Shown here piece by piece: positions 31,987 to 41,745 of a stretch of 64,000 bases of DNA. The number at the start of each line of letters is the position of its first letter. Within the stretch, counting starts at the first letter, position 1. The position numbers were made by a program, and so were the translations under genes. Source of the DNA: CAIWHR01 sp963811685 (lineage in GTDB: Bacteria > Pseudomonadota > Gammaproteobacteria > Burkholderiales > Casimicrobiaceae); assembly GCA_963811685.1 (NCBI GenBank), contig CAWESK010000017.1:1-64000 (forward strand). The letters are read 5' to 3'. The notes beneath the pieces are model-generated. The model searched no databases. It had not been told where the DNA came from and saw only the letters and a list, made by a program, of their open reading frames with translations.

Positions 31987-34299
31987 TCATTTGGTTGCGG
32001 GCGCTACCGGGTCGAGGATCTTCTTGAAGACATCGAACGTATCGTCCAATCTTTCCATGCGGCGACGGAGGTCCTCGACGACGTTCTTCAGGTCGAGCTC
32101 GCTCTCGACCACGCGCGGCGTGATGAACATCACGAGCTCGGTGCGGTTGTTGTCGAGCTTCTGGAGCCGAACAGACCGCCGATGATCGGGATGCGCGACA
32201 GCAACGGCAGACCGTTGGACGTGTTCCCCTTGGTCTCGCCGATGAGACCGCCCATCACCATCGTCTGCCCGGTCTGCACGTTGACGATCGTCTGGATCGA
32301 GCGCGTGTTGAGCGGCGGCGCGTCGCCGCACGCTTGTCCGCCCGGGGTGAACCGCGGATCGCTGACCTCGACCTGCACGTCGAGCGTCACGAGCCCGCCC
32401 TGGTTGATGTGCGGCGTCACCTGCATCAGCACGCCGGTGTCGATGTACTGCGACGTCGTCGTGACGACGTTGGTCGTGCTGCCGACGATGCTCTGCTGGT
32501 TGATCGGGATCTTGTTGCCCGGCCTTGATCGTCGCCTTCTGGTTGTCGAGCGCGGCGAGATGCGGATTCGCGATCACCTTCGTGTCGCCGTACTGAGTCG
32601 AGCAGGTGCAGCGCCGCCTGCACGCCGCCGGGGAAATTTGAGTTGTTGATGATGTAGTAGAAGCCCTGCGCGAGCGCCAGCACCGGGTTCACGGCGGCCG
32701 CCGCGGGTCGCGGCGGCAGACACCAGCGGGACCGCCGGGTTGATCGGCGACAAGCCGTAAGCCCGTTCACGTTTCCGCCCGAGCCACGGCCCGATGGCGC
32801 GCCTCCCTTGAACAGCCAGTCGACGCCGAATTCGAGATCGTCGGTCAGCGTCACCGACGCAATGGTGACCTCGATCGCCACCTGCCGCGGCGGGACGTCG
32901 AGCTTCTTCAGCGCGGCCTCGATGATGCGGTACTCCTGCGCGGTGGCGACGATCAGCAGCGTGTTGTTGTCCTTGTCGGCGACGACCTGGATGTTGCGGA
33001 CGATGCCGATGCCCTCGGCGCCGCCGCGCGCGGCTGCGCCCTGCGCTGGACCTGCGTGCTGCGCCGGCGTCGTGTTGACGGTGATCGTCGGCTGGATGAC
33101 CGCCGGCTGCTGCTGGAACGTCGGCGGATTGACGATCTGCCCCGCGGGCGTGCCGGGCGCGAGCGTGGGCGCGGACGGCGCGGCAGCCGGTGCCGCGCGG
33201 CCCGTGAACGCCTGCGTGAGCAGCGGGCCCAGCTTCTCGGCGCGCTGGTTCTGCAGGTTGTAGACATAGAAGCTCGGGCCGTCGCCGGTGCCCGGCTGAT
33301 CGAGCCGCGCGATCCACTTCTTCGCCTCGTCGAGATAGGCGGGCTGCGGCGTGATCACGAGGAGCGCGTTGAGACGCTCGAGCGGAATGATGCGCAGGAT
33401 GCCGGCGAGCGGACTCGTCGCCTTGTCGCCGATCGCCTTGTCGAGCTCCGCCGAGACCGTCTTGACGTCGGCGCTTTGCAGCGTGAAGACACCGACCGAC
33501 ATGCCGGCCATCCAGTCGATGTCGAACATGTCGATCGGTGTCGAGGAGGTGCCGGAGCTCCTGCTCGGTGCCCGCGAGAATCAGCATGTTGCGAAGCTCG
33601 TCGGGACGCGGACCGCGCTCGCGTCCTTCGCGAACGGCTCGAGGATGCGCATCATCTCGCGCACGCCGATGTAGCGGAGCGGGACGATCTGCACCGAGAA
33701 GCCGGGCGGCAGCGCGCGCTGCGAGTTGCCGAGCTGGGGCGTGATGTTGCCGCGGACGAGCGCCGCCTGCGGCAGGATCCGGTAGATGCCGGACTCCTTC
33801 ACCATCCCCGCGCCGTTCATTCGCAGCAGCATCTCGAGCGTTCCCGGCAGCGCCTCGCGCGGGATGCCGGCCGTCGTGCGCAGCGTGACCGTGCCGCCGA
33901 CGGAGGCGTCGATCGTATACGCCTCGCCGAGCGTGTCGCCGAGAATGCTGCGGACGACCTCGCGCAGGTCGGCGCCTTCGAAATTGAGGACGATGCTGTT
34001 GCCGGTCGCCTGCACCGGTGGAGCCGGCGGCAGCCCGCCGCCCGGCTGCTGGCCCTTCACCGCACGCCGGTGCCCTTGAAGATGCGCGCCTTGTCCTCGG
34101 CGGTCGGCAGCCCGGGCTGCAGCGCGCGCTCGGCGGCGTCGGCGAGCGCCGGCGACATCGATTTCGTGCCTTTCATCGGCGTCGTGCGCATCGCCACCGG
34201 GGGCGCTTCGGTATCCGACGCGGGCTGCGAGGCGCAGGCGACGAGCACGAGCGGCAGCGCGCAAACGAGCGCTCCGCGGAAAAAAGGAGGCAGGGTCAT
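31987..34299 (-). CDS. gspD: Type II secretion secretin GspD (frameshifted)
   Basis: Outer-membrane secretin ring that lets folded proteins leave the cell, about 771 aa. The N-terminus has a lipobox-like end, ALPLVLVACASQPASD. The N0 domain (EVVRSILGDTLGEAYTIDAS) and N1-N3 repeats follow (YIGVREMMRILEPFAKDASA, VFTLQSADVKTVSAELDKAI), then the secretin core with QVAIEVTIASVTLTDDLEFG and RIPIIGGLFG. Frameshifts lie near 34065, 33560, 32740, 32600, 32530 and 32170; their sum is in frame. It is last in the gsp order, 35 nt after gspC. Such heavy breakage in a conserved gene argues for consensus error. Confidence 0.92.
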
Positions 34300-34334
34300 T
34301 GTTGTTATCCGGTTGGCGCGAAAGGCGGATGCCG

Positions 34335-35201
34335 TCATCGCGGCACGTTCGGGGTTCGGGGTTGCTGATAGGCGCGATACATGTCGGCCCACCGGGGATC
34401 GGGAGCGTTGCCGGGAGCGGGTGCCACCGCCGCCGCGGGAGCCGCCGTGGGCGCCGGGACCGCGGGCGCAGCGCGCGGGGGAGCAGGATTCCCGTCGGGC
34501 GTCGATGTCTGCGCCTGGGCGGCGGCCTGCGCGGCACGCGCGGCGCGGCGGCGCTCGGCGAGTGACGCGTCGGCGTTGCCACCCACGGCGGCGCCCGGGG
34601 CCGCAGCACCCTCGGCTGCGACCGGCGGGACCGCGCCCGGGACGGGCGTCGGGACCGGGGCCGGTGCCTGCTGCGCCACAGGCTGCACCGTCGGCCGCGG
34701 ATTGGTCGCCACGCGCAGCAGGAGCTCTTCGGTTTCGTCGCCGAGTGCCAAGCGCACGCGATCGGGCTTCACGTCGGCGACCAGAATGCCGTTGATCGTG
34801 TCCCCCTGCAGCACGCGACGCGACTTGCCGCCCGCGGTCTCGCGCAAGAACGCCGTGTTCTTGCCGCCGATCACCATCGTGCCGGTGAGCGCGAACTGGC
34901 CGCGCTGCATCCGCGGTTTCGCCGAATCGACCAACAGCGTCGGTGCCGGGCGCCGCGTCGGATTGAACAGCGTCCGTTGCACGGTTTCCGCGTTCGCCGC
35001 GGTGCCACCGGCAATCGCGAACTCCGGCAGCAGCGATGTCACCACCGGCCGGGCCGGAATCGGCTCCTCGGGGGGCGGCACTTTGCGCACCGCGCGCCCG
35101 AAATCGGTCTCCCACGCCACGAGCGCGATCGCCACCAGCAGCGGCACGATCCACCACAGCGCGGCGCGCAGGCGAAGGCGGAGTTCGTTGATCGCGGCCA
35201 T
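34335..35201 (-). CDS. gspC: Type II secretion inner-membrane protein GspC-like
   Basis: 288 aa. One membrane helix (ALWWIVPLLVAIALVAWETD) leads to a periplasmic HR-like domain: QFALTGTMVIGGKNTAFLRE, RRVLQGDTINGILVADVKPD and RVRLALGDETEELLLRV, as in GspC/PulC clamp proteins that link GspD to the inner membrane. The second half is a low-complexity Ala/Pro-rich tail without a PDZ domain. Similar proteins are sometimes labelled GspN. It starts immediately after gspM stops and precedes gspD. Confidence 0.8.
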   Translation of the reverse strand: MAAINELRLRLRAALWWIVPLLVAIALVAWETDFGRAVRKVPPPEEPIPARPVVTSLLPEFAIAGGTAANAETVQRTLFNPTRRPAPTLLVDSAKPRMQRGQFALTGTMVIGGKNTAFLRETAGGKSRRVLQGDTINGILVADVKPDRVRLALGDETEELLLRVATNPRPTVQPVAQQAPAPVPTPVPGAVPPVAAEGAAAPGAAVGGNADASLAERRRAARAAQAAAQAQTSTPDGNPAPPRAAPAVPAPTAAPAAAVAPAPGNAPDPRWADMYRAYQQPRTPNVPR

Positions 35202-35798
35202 CTATTTCTTCGCCGCTTCGGTGAAATCGAAGCCGACGACGTCGAGCTGGACGTTGACCTCGGGCTCCTGCCCGGCGGCGGGACGGAATCCGCGAAACGC
35301 GTTCAGCGGCCGCAGCGTGAGGTTCTCGACGACGAGATACGGTTGCTGCGTCTCGAGCGCATACAGGATCTTCTGCAGGTTCGGCGTCGACGCGAAGAAC
35401 TGCACGTTGATCCCGATCTGCCGATAACGTCCGTCATCCCTCGCCGCCTGGTTCTGGCTGATCGTGATGCGCCCGCCATTGCCCTCGACGGCGGCACGCA
35501 CGAGCTCCTGCAGCTCGGCGCCCGCGAGGTTCGCTGCCGTGTTCTTCAGGAAGAACCGCTTCGCATCCTTCTCGCGCATGACGTCGAGCGCCTTCCGGTA
35601 TTCCGGGGCCTGCGCCGCCACGCGCCGATAGGTGTCGAGACGATCCGTCAGCGATGCGATCGCGTTATCGTAGTGCCGGTGCAGCAGCACCACCGGGAGC
35701 AACAGCACCGCAACGAAGACGACGACCGCGACCACGAGCAGCGCAATCGCGAGCGCGCGCTGCTGCTTCGCGGGAAGCCTCGCGATCGCCGCGTTCAT
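35202..35798 (-). CDS. gspM: Type II secretion protein GspM-like
   Basis: 198 aa bitopic inner-membrane protein that pairs with GspL. A helix ALAIALLVVAVVVFVAVLLL is followed by a coiled segment (NAIASLTDRLDTYRRVAAQA) and a ferredoxin-like periplasmic domain (GRYRQIGINVQFFASTPNLQ). ATG 35796-35798 overlaps the gspL stop as ATGA. The reading frame is intact and ends directly before gspC. Confidence 0.85.
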   Translation of the reverse strand: MNAAIARLPAKQQRALAIALLVVAVVVFVAVLLLPVVLLHRHYDNAIASLTDRLDTYRRVAAQAPEYRKALDVMREKDAKRFFLKNTAANLAGAELQELVRAAVEGNGGRITISQNQAARDDGRYRQIGINVQFFASTPNLQKILYALETQQPYLVVENLTLRPLNAFRGFRPAAGQEPEVNVQLDVVGFDFTEAAKK

Positions 35799-37351
35799 GG
35801 CTGCGCCTTCTCGACGGGACGCGGGGCGGTGCCGGGAATCGCGCCGGAATTGACGACCTGGCCGTTGACCACCGTCGGCGGCGGTGCGCGTCGACGTGCG
35901 GCGGCGAGACCGATCGCGCGGCGGTGCCGCAGGCTGGGGCGGCGGCGGGCCGAACGCGTGGGGGGGCTCTGCGGGCGCCGCGACGGCAGTCGGCGGCGCA
36001 ACCGCCGGGGCGATCGGCAAAGGCGACGCTGACGGGGTTGCGGCCGGGGCGGTCGACGGCGGCGGCACGGCCGCGGCGGCCGGCGCAGGCGCAGTGTTGG
36101 GCGCGGCAGCGGCCGGCGACGCGTCGATCGGCGCGCTCGCGAGTTGAATGGGCGGCGGAGCCGGCGTCGGCGCGAGCTGCGCCCCGAGGTCGAATATCTC
36201 CCCGGGGCCGGGCTGGATCTTGGTCGTCGGCGACCGCGGCGCGGCGTCGACGAACGTCTTCGTTTCCTCGAGCAGCGAGACGAGCCGGCCGGCGTTGGCG
36301 CTCTCGCCGCGCAGCAGGAGCTCGCGCCGCGGCTCCTTGCCCTTCGGACACGTTCTTCACCTCGAGTTGCGTGAGCCAGGTGTCGTCCGGGAGGAGCTTC
36401 GTCACGTCGTTCAGCACCTGCACCTGGCTCGGGAATCCGTACTTCTTGCCGAGCACGTAGTTGTAGTCGTCGGTCATCTGCTCGAGCTGCTGGCGAAGCC
36501 CGCTCGCGGCGTCGGCCTGGACCCGCGTCTGATTGGTGGTCTGCGACAACGCGATCACGTAGCCGCGCTTTTGCCAAATCGGCAACAGGATGGCGATCAG
36601 AAGCACGACCGCGACCAGCGCGAGCGGCACCCAGAGCCGCCAGCGGCGCCACCACGCAACCGCGGGACGCTCGGCCTCCGGCAGCAGGTTGAGCCGCGAG
36701 CCGCCGCGACGTCGCCGGGCCGTCGTCTCCAGGCGCATCCGGCGTGACGGCGACGACCGTCGCTCCCCAGCTCTCCGCGCGGCGGCGCGCTTCCGTCACC
36801 ACGCTGCGCAGCGCCGCCGCCCAGTCGACGCGTATCTCGCCCCTTTGCGCATCGCGACCGACGACCGCGGCGTCGAAGTGGAGCTCGTCGGGCTTGAACG
36901 GCGTGTGCCGGTCGAGATCGTAGGCGAGCGCCTGTTTCAAGTCCTGCTCGACGGCCGTCGGCAGCCGCAGTTCCTTGCGCAGCACCTGACCCAGCGGCAA
37001 CGCAACGACCACCTTTGCAACGGGGGGCCCGGCGCCATAGGAGATCCTGGGGAGCGCATCGATCACCGCGCGTCCCGCCTGCTGCACCACTGCGGGATCG
37101 CCGGCGAGCGGGATGCGCGCCGACGCCGCGTACGACAGCGTGCCGTTCGTCGTGCGCGGCACCCACAGCACGGCGACGTCCGGCGCGAACGCGAGAACCG
37201 GCCGCAGCAACCGCCGCTTCAGCGCCGCGCGCGGCGACGCGGGGACGAGCGGCGCGAGCTGCGCCGTCCACCAGCGCCAGAACGCGGGCAGGCCGAGCTG
37301 GTGCGCGTATTCGCGCATCCGTTGCCGAAGGTCAGCGGAGAGGTTGGCCAT
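35795..37351 (-). CDS. gspL: Type II secretion protein GspL-like (frameshifted)
   Basis: About 519 aa. The cytoplasmic N-terminal half is actin-like and should contact GspE (VAKVVVALPLGQVLRKELRL, DLKQALAYDLDRHTPFKPDE). A membrane helix (LWVPLALVAVVLLIAILLPI) and a PilN-like periplasmic domain (QLEQMTDDYNYVLGKKYGFP) follow. A long Pro/Ala tail (about 130 residues) is unusual for GspL. Frameshifts lie near 36738 and 36350. It starts at ATG 37349-37351, inside the last codons of gspK. Confidence 0.85.
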   Translation of the reverse strand: MANLSADLRQRMREYAHQLGLPAFWRWWTAQLAPLVPASPRAALKRRLLRPVLAFAPDVAVLWVPRTTNGTLSYAASARIPLAGDPAVVQQAGRAVIDALPRISYGAGPPVAKVVVALPLGQVLRKELRLPTAVEQDLKQALAYDLDRHTPFKPDELHFDAAVVGRDAQRGEIRVDWAAALRSVVTEARRRAESWGATVVAVTPDAPGDDGPATSRRLAAQPAAGGRASRGCVVAPLAALGAARAGRGRASDRHPVADLAKARLRDRVVADHQSDAGPGRRRERASPAARADDRRLQLRARQEVRIPEPGAGAERRDEAPPGRHLAHATRGEERVRRARSRGASSCCAARAPTPAGSSRCSRKRRRSSTPRRGRRRPRSSPAPGRYSTSGRSSRRRRLRRPFNSRARRSTRRRPLPRPTLRLRRPPRPCRRRRPPRPQPRQRRLCRSPRRLRRRLPSRRPQSPPTRSARRRPSLRHRRAIGLAAARRRAPPPTVVNGQVVNSGAIPGTAPRPVEKAQP

Positions 37352-38309
37352 GATCGTTATCGGTCGCCATGCGGACGCCGCCATCGGCATTCGCAGGCTG
37401 CGGCGGCGTGCGCGCGCCTTCCTGCCACAGCAGGGCGATGACGGGCCGCCGGGGGTCCACCGACGGGCGCAGCACCGCGTCGCGGACGAAGGTTACACCA
37501 TCGGGCATCGTCGCCTCGGCACGGATGCGCCAGACCGGCGCCGCGCCCGTGGCGAATCCCTGCGCCAGCGGGAACGCCGGCACCTGCAGCTTGTTCGCCA
37601 GCGCATCGGTGCGAAGCGCAATGTAAGCGTCGACGGCTTCCGGCGTCGCGTTGGGAATGGCGAGCAGCACGTCGCGCGTGGCGGTTGCCGGATTGATGCC
37701 GGGCTGGCGCGAGTAGACGGTGAGGCTGTCGGCGATGCGCGCGACAAGTGCCGGGGTGACGCCCAGCACGCGCGCGAGCTCGCCGACCGAATCGAACGGC
37801 GCATTCGCTGGCTTGTACGTCTTTCCGGCGGCCCGGTAGTCAGGCTCCTCGGCGCCATTGGGACGTTTCAGGTCGTCGACGTCGCGCCAGTCGAGGATCG
37901 CGGCCAGCACGCTGTCGGCCGCAAAGGGATCGAGCCCGCCGACGTTTTGCAGCAGGCCCTTCAGCAGCGGATCGCTCGCGGTGTTGAGGTCGATGCGCGA
38001 CGCTTCGTCGAGCGCCCACGTCGTCAGCTTGACCTCGCCGTCGGCCCATGTCCGCCCCGACCCGTCCGCCTGCCACACGTCGGGCAGGTTGCGCGGGCGC
38101 GTGAGCTCGAACGCCGTGCGCTCCACGGCGCCGTCCGCCGCCGCCCGCGCCTGCGCGAGCGAGAGCGCGTTGCGCGCGGCGATCGCTTCGCCGTGCATGC
38201 TGTACGCGAACCCGCTGGCGATGACGGTCAGCAGGATCGTGAGCCACAAGACGGCGATCAGGGCGATGCCCTGCTGGCGCGCCGCGGGCGAAGACCGGAG
38301 CGCGCGCAT
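37332..38309 (-). CDS. gspK: Type II secretion minor pseudopilin GspK
   Basis: 325 aa. The type IV pilin-like N-terminus QQGIALIAVLWLTILLTVIA is a GspK-type signal; the glutamate usual at position +5 is replaced, which is normal in GspK. Later blocks include ASRIDLNTASDPLLKGLLQN and AILDWRDVDDLKRPNGAEEP, typical of the family's helical domain that caps the pseudopilus tip. Start and gspJ stop overlap by one base (TGATG); the end overlaps gspL by 20 nt. Intact. Confidence 0.92.
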   Translation of the reverse strand: MRALRSSPAARQQGIALIAVLWLTILLTVIASGFAYSMHGEAIAARNALSLAQARAAADGAVERTAFELTRPRNLPDVWQADGSGRTWADGEVKLTTWALDEASRIDLNTASDPLLKGLLQNVGGLDPFAADSVLAAILDWRDVDDLKRPNGAEEPDYRAAGKTYKPANAPFDSVGELARVLGVTPALVARIADSLTVYSRQPGINPATATRDVLLAIPNATPEAVDAYIALRTDALANKLQVPAFPLAQGFATGAAPVWRIRAEATMPDGVTFVRDAVLRPSVDPRRPVIALLWQEGARTPPQPANADGGVRMATDNDHGQPLR

Positions 38310-38987
38310 CAGCCCGTCCCCACGCAGCGGTTGCGCAACGGATCGTACGACGCGCACGCGGATTCGGGCGCGCGCCGCGGCTCGACGACGAGCGTCGGCC
38401 ACGCCGGACCCTTCACCGGCTTCACGTCGATGCGCATCAGCAAGGGCAGCCGCTGGCGGTCGTCCCAGCGGTCGCGCCAGCTCGGCAAGTCGACGTCGTT
38501 GGCATTCGCGTCGCGGCCGAAATAGGAGACGCGGAGCTCCGCGATGCCGTCGGCCAGCACCGAATGCTCGGCCGCGGTGAATTCCGGGATTCTGCGTTGC
38601 CGCCGGATCGGGAATCGTGCGCTCCAGCACGAGCTGGGATTTGTCGCCCGCCTGCACGACCGCGAGCCGGAAGAAGTACGCGCCGCCTTCCTGCACGCGA
38701 GGCGGCAGCGCGGCGGCATACCGGATCTCGTCGTGCTCGCCGGCGAACATGAGCGGCAGCTCGTCGTTCTTCTTGACGCGAAGCGGAAGCTCCGCCTCGA
38801 TCTGCTCGCGCAGGAACGCCTGCGCCTGGCGCATCGACGAGACGTCGCCCGCCTTCGCTTCGCCGCCATCCCAGGAGCGCGCCGCCATCGACAGCGAGCC
38901 GAACAAGAGCGACGCGATGAGCGCCATCAATGCGAGCGCGATCACGAGCTCGATGAGCGTGAAACCGGTGCTCCTGGCGGCGGTCAT
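38309..38987 (-). CDS. gspJ: Type II secretion minor pseudopilin GspJ (frameshifted)
   Basis: About 226 aa. A prepilin cleavage site with methylation motif GFTLIELVIALALMALIASL starts at residue 8. The body contains SMRQAQAFLREQIEAELPLR and, after a frameshift near 38592, LADGIAELRVSYFGRDANAN and QRLPLLMRIDVKPVKG, the usual GspJ C-terminal pattern. ATG 38985-38987 overlaps the gspI stop (ATGA). This is the last frameshift seen towards the right end of the window. Confidence 0.9.
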
Positions 38988-39502
38988 CGCACGTCCCTCG
39001 ATCCGATACGCGTCGTCGCGAGCGCGAGCGTCCGCCGGCCGCCGTTCGCCGCCGGAAACACGACTTCGACGCTCACGCGAAAGAGCCGCAGCGGCAGCGA
39101 ATCGGAGACGCGCTCGGTGTCCGGGTTGACGTCGGGCGCCTGATACGGCGCGACGGTCGTCGTCCACTCGATGCGGCCGTCGTCGGCGGTGCCCCGCTGC
39201 GTCGCCTCGCGCAACGGCTGCACCGCCGCGGCCTCGGCGAGCACGCTCTCCGCGACGAGCACCGCGCGGCTCATGTCGTCGGCCGCCGACGCATTGCCGA
39301 GCGCGTTGGAGAAGAGCCGGAACAGCGCGGTGCCGACGAGCGCCAGGATCACGAACGCGACCAGCACCTCGAGCAGCGAAAAACCCGCGCTCGACCTTCG
39401 GCCTAACCGGACATGGCCACGAAAAGCACGGCGAGGAAGCCGGGATGCGCGGCGCAAGCGCGCGAGCGACCCATCGGCTCCGCAGTAGCTTTGCGGGGTC
39501 AT
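38984..39502 (-). CDS. gspI: Type II secretion minor pseudopilin GspI
   Basis: 172 aa. Prepilin motif AGFSLLEVLVAFVILALVGT is preceded by an unusually long leader of about 38 residues from ATG 39500-39502; a shorter internal start is possible. The mature part is short and beta-rich (DGRIEWTTTVAPYQAPDVNP, LRLFRVSVEVVFPAANGGRR), as in GspI. One base separates it from gspH. Confidence 0.87.
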   Translation of the reverse strand: MTPQSYCGADGSLARLRRASRLPRRAFRGHVRLGRRSSAGFSLLEVLVAFVILALVGTALFRLFSNALGNASAADDMSRAVLVAESVLAEAAAVQPLREATQRGTADDGRIEWTTTVAPYQAPDVNPDTERVSDSLPLRLFRVSVEVVFPAANGGRRTLALATTRIGSRDVR

Positions 39503-39503
39503 G

Positions 39504-39977
39504 TCAGTCGAGAATCGCGACGCGGCCGGTAAGCCAGTCGACGTCGACTTCGTACTTGCGCTCGCCCGCTCCGAGCGTGACGCGGCCGCCGTTCGATCCG
39601 CCGTCGGGATAGAAGCGGATCGCGCCCGTGGTTTCGTTCACGAGATCGCTCTGCGCAGTGAAGAGCTTCATCTGCATCTCGCGCGGCAGCACGTGCACGC
39701 GCGGGTCGCGCTCGATCTGGAACGTGCGGTGCTCGAGGTCGAGCAGCACGCGCGTGTCGGTGCGCGTCGCCACCGCGTCGTTGCGCGCCATCCGCAGTCC
39801 CGCGGCGACCTTGCGCGCTGCGGTCTTCAAGTCCGTGTTCGACACACCCGGCGCGAGGATCGGCACCGCGATCGCCGCGATGATCGCCATCAGCGTCAGC
39901 ACGATGAGGAGCTCGAGCAGCGTCATGCCGGCGGCGCGGCGTGGGGGCGCGGATCGAGAACGGGCGGCGGTACGCAT
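39504..39977 (-). CDS. gspH: Type II secretion minor pseudopilin GspH
   Basis: 157 aa. Prepilin motif AGMTLLELLIVLTLMAIIAA near residue 17, then KTAARKVAAGLRMARNDAVA, the GspH signature helix, and TGAIRFYPDGGSNGGRVTLG near the C-terminus. It sits between gspG and gspI in the usual order, with 19 nt to gspG. Confidence 0.92.
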   Translation of the reverse strand: MRTAARSRSAPPRRAAGMTLLELLIVLTLMAIIAAIAVPILAPGVSNTDLKTAARKVAAGLRMARNDAVATRTDTRVLLDLEHRTFQIERDPRVHVLPREMQMKLFTAQSDLVNETTGAIRFYPDGGSNGGRVTLGAGERKYEVDVDWLTGRVAILD

Positions 39978-39996
39978 GAGTTGGCGGCGAGACGGC

Positions 39997-40431
39997 TTAC
40001 TGCGTGCTCGAGATGTCCTTGTTCGGGCCCTCGCCGCCTTCCTTGCCGTCGGCGCCGAGCGAGATGATTTCGTAGGGAGCGTTCGCCGCCGGCGACGAGT
40101 ACTTGTATTCGTTGCCCCACGGATCCTTCGGCACCGCCTGCTTCTTCCAGTACGGGCCGTTCCAGTTGGCCACACCCGCCGGCGCCGAGACGAGCGCCTG
40201 CAATCCCTCCTGCGTGGTCGGATAGCGGCCGATCTCGAGCTTGTAGAGATCGAGCGTCTGGCTGATCTGCCCCATCTCGATTTTCGCGGCGTCGGCCTTG
40301 GCTTTCTCGCCGCGGCCGATGTAGTTGCCGGCGACCACGGTCATGATCACCGAAAGCAGCACGAGCACGACCAGGATTTCGATCAGTGTCATGCCGCGCG
40401 ATTGCTCTCGCTTCCTCCGGGTCGGGACCAT
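39997..40431 (-). CDS. gspG: Type II secretion major pseudopilin GspG
   Basis: 144 aa, the main subunit of the periplasmic pseudopilus. Prepilin site RGMTLIEILVVLVLLSVIMT, then the family blocks DLYKLEIGRYPTTQEGLQAL and KDPWGNEYKYSSPAANAPYE with the calcium-site region ISLGADGKEGGEG. ATG 40429-40431 gives a 13-residue leader, normal for GspG. No prepilin peptidase gene is present in the window, so processing depends on one elsewhere. Confidence 0.96.
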   Translation of the reverse strand: MVPTRRKREQSRGMTLIEILVVLVLLSVIMTVVAGNYIGRGEKAKADAAKIEMGQISQTLDLYKLEIGRYPTTQEGLQALVSAPAGVANWNGPYWKKQAVPKDPWGNEYKYSSPAANAPYEIISLGADGKEGGEGPNKDISSTQ

Positions 40432-40501
40432 GGCCGTTCCTCTCGTTGGTTTCGCACCGCGGCCGGGTCGCTCCACCAGGCCGCGGAACGTTAGACAGGG
40501 T

Positions 40502-41743
40502 TCACTGGACAAGTTCGCTCATGCCCATCACGCCCCAGAGGATGGACAGCACGATGCCGCCGATCAGCACGGCGAGCGACAGGATCATCACGGGCTCCAG
40601 CACCGCGAGGAAGCGCTTGATCGCCATCGCGACCTCGCGATCGTAGATCTCGGCAACCCGATTCAGCATTTCCTCGAGGCGGCCCGATTCCTCGCCGACC
40701 AGCACCATCTGCACGGCGAGCTTCGGGTAGAGCCCGGTCTCCATCAGCGGCCGCGCGAATCCCTTGCCTTCGCGCAGGCGCGCAATGACGCCGTCGAGCG
40801 CGGTCGAGAGGACGGTGTTGGCGACGGTGTCCCTGACGATCGCAAGCCCGTTCAGCAGCGTCACGCCGTTGGCGAGGAGCGTTGCGAGCGTGCGCGAGAA
40901 GCGCGCCGTCTCCACCTTGGTCACGACATCACCGATCAGCGGCCAGCGCAGCAGCCGCGCGTCCCAGCGCGTGCGCACGAGCGGATTGCGCAGGCGCCGC
41001 TTCATCCATAGGAACCAGAGCACCGCGATGGCGGCAATCGCCCACCACCACTGCTTGACTCCGGTGCCGACAAAGATGACGACCTGCGTGGGCAGCGGCA
41101 GCGCGCGACCGGCCTGCGCGAACGTCTGCTCGAACTGCGGAACGACGTAGGCGAGGATCAGCATCAGCGACAGCATCGCGACACCGATCAGGATCGTCGG
41201 GTAGATGAGCGCCGAAATCACGCTCTCGCGCAATTCCTTGTTGCGCTCCATCGTGTCGGCGAGCCTGGTCAGCACCGTGCCGAGCGCGCCCCCCGCCTCG
41301 CCGGCGCGGATGATGTTGACGTAAAAACGCGAGAACACGTCACGGCGCGCGTCGACCGCCTGCGACAGCGACTTGCCGCCGCGGACGTCGTCGCGGATGC
41401 CCTGCATCAGCGCGACAACCGGTGGCGTGTCGGCGAGGCCGATCAGGATCTCGAGCGCGCGATCGAGCGGCAGCCCGGCGCGCAACAGCGTCGCGAGCTC
41501 GCGCGTAATCGCCAGCAGCTGATCGCGACTGACCTTCTTGGCGGCGAACCACCGGCGGCGCGTGCCGCGCGCGCCGGCGGCGGTGGCGTTCTGGCTCGCG
41601 CCTGCCGCCGCGCGCGCGACCTGGGTCGGCATGAGACCCTGGTCGCGCAGCCGCTCGACGATCTCGGATTCGTTCGCCGCGTCGAGCTCGCCGACGGCGA
41701 TTGCGCCCGATGCATTGACGGCCTTGTAGCGAAACACGGGCAT
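40502..41743 (-). CDS. gspF: Type II secretion inner-membrane platform GspF
   Basis: 413 aa, intact. Begins MPVFRYKAVNASGAIAVGEL. Two GspF domains (about residues 80-200 and 285-405) each carry the family pattern, for example RELATLLRAGLPLDRALEIL and FSRTLATLLANGVTLLNGLA, with IIRAGEAGGALGTVLTRLAD and LVGEESGRLEEMLNRVAEIY. Three membrane helices are visible. It follows gspE after 2 nt. Confidence 0.96.
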   Translation of the reverse strand: MPVFRYKAVNASGAIAVGELDAANESEIVERLRDQGLMPTQVARAAAGASQNATAAGARGTRRRWFAAKKVSRDQLLAITRELATLLRAGLPLDRALEILIGLADTPPVVALMQGIRDDVRGGKSLSQAVDARRDVFSRFYVNIIRAGEAGGALGTVLTRLADTMERNKELRESVISALIYPTILIGVAMLSLMLILAYVVPQFEQTFAQAGRALPLPTQVVIFVGTGVKQWWWAIAAIAVLWFLWMKRRLRNPLVRTRWDARLLRWPLIGDVVTKVETARFSRTLATLLANGVTLLNGLAIVRDTVANTVLSTALDGVIARLREGKGFARPLMETGLYPKLAVQMVLVGEESGRLEEMLNRVAEIYDREVAMAIKRFLAVLEPVMILSLAVLIGGIVLSILWGVMGMSELVQ

Positions 41744-41745
41744 GG

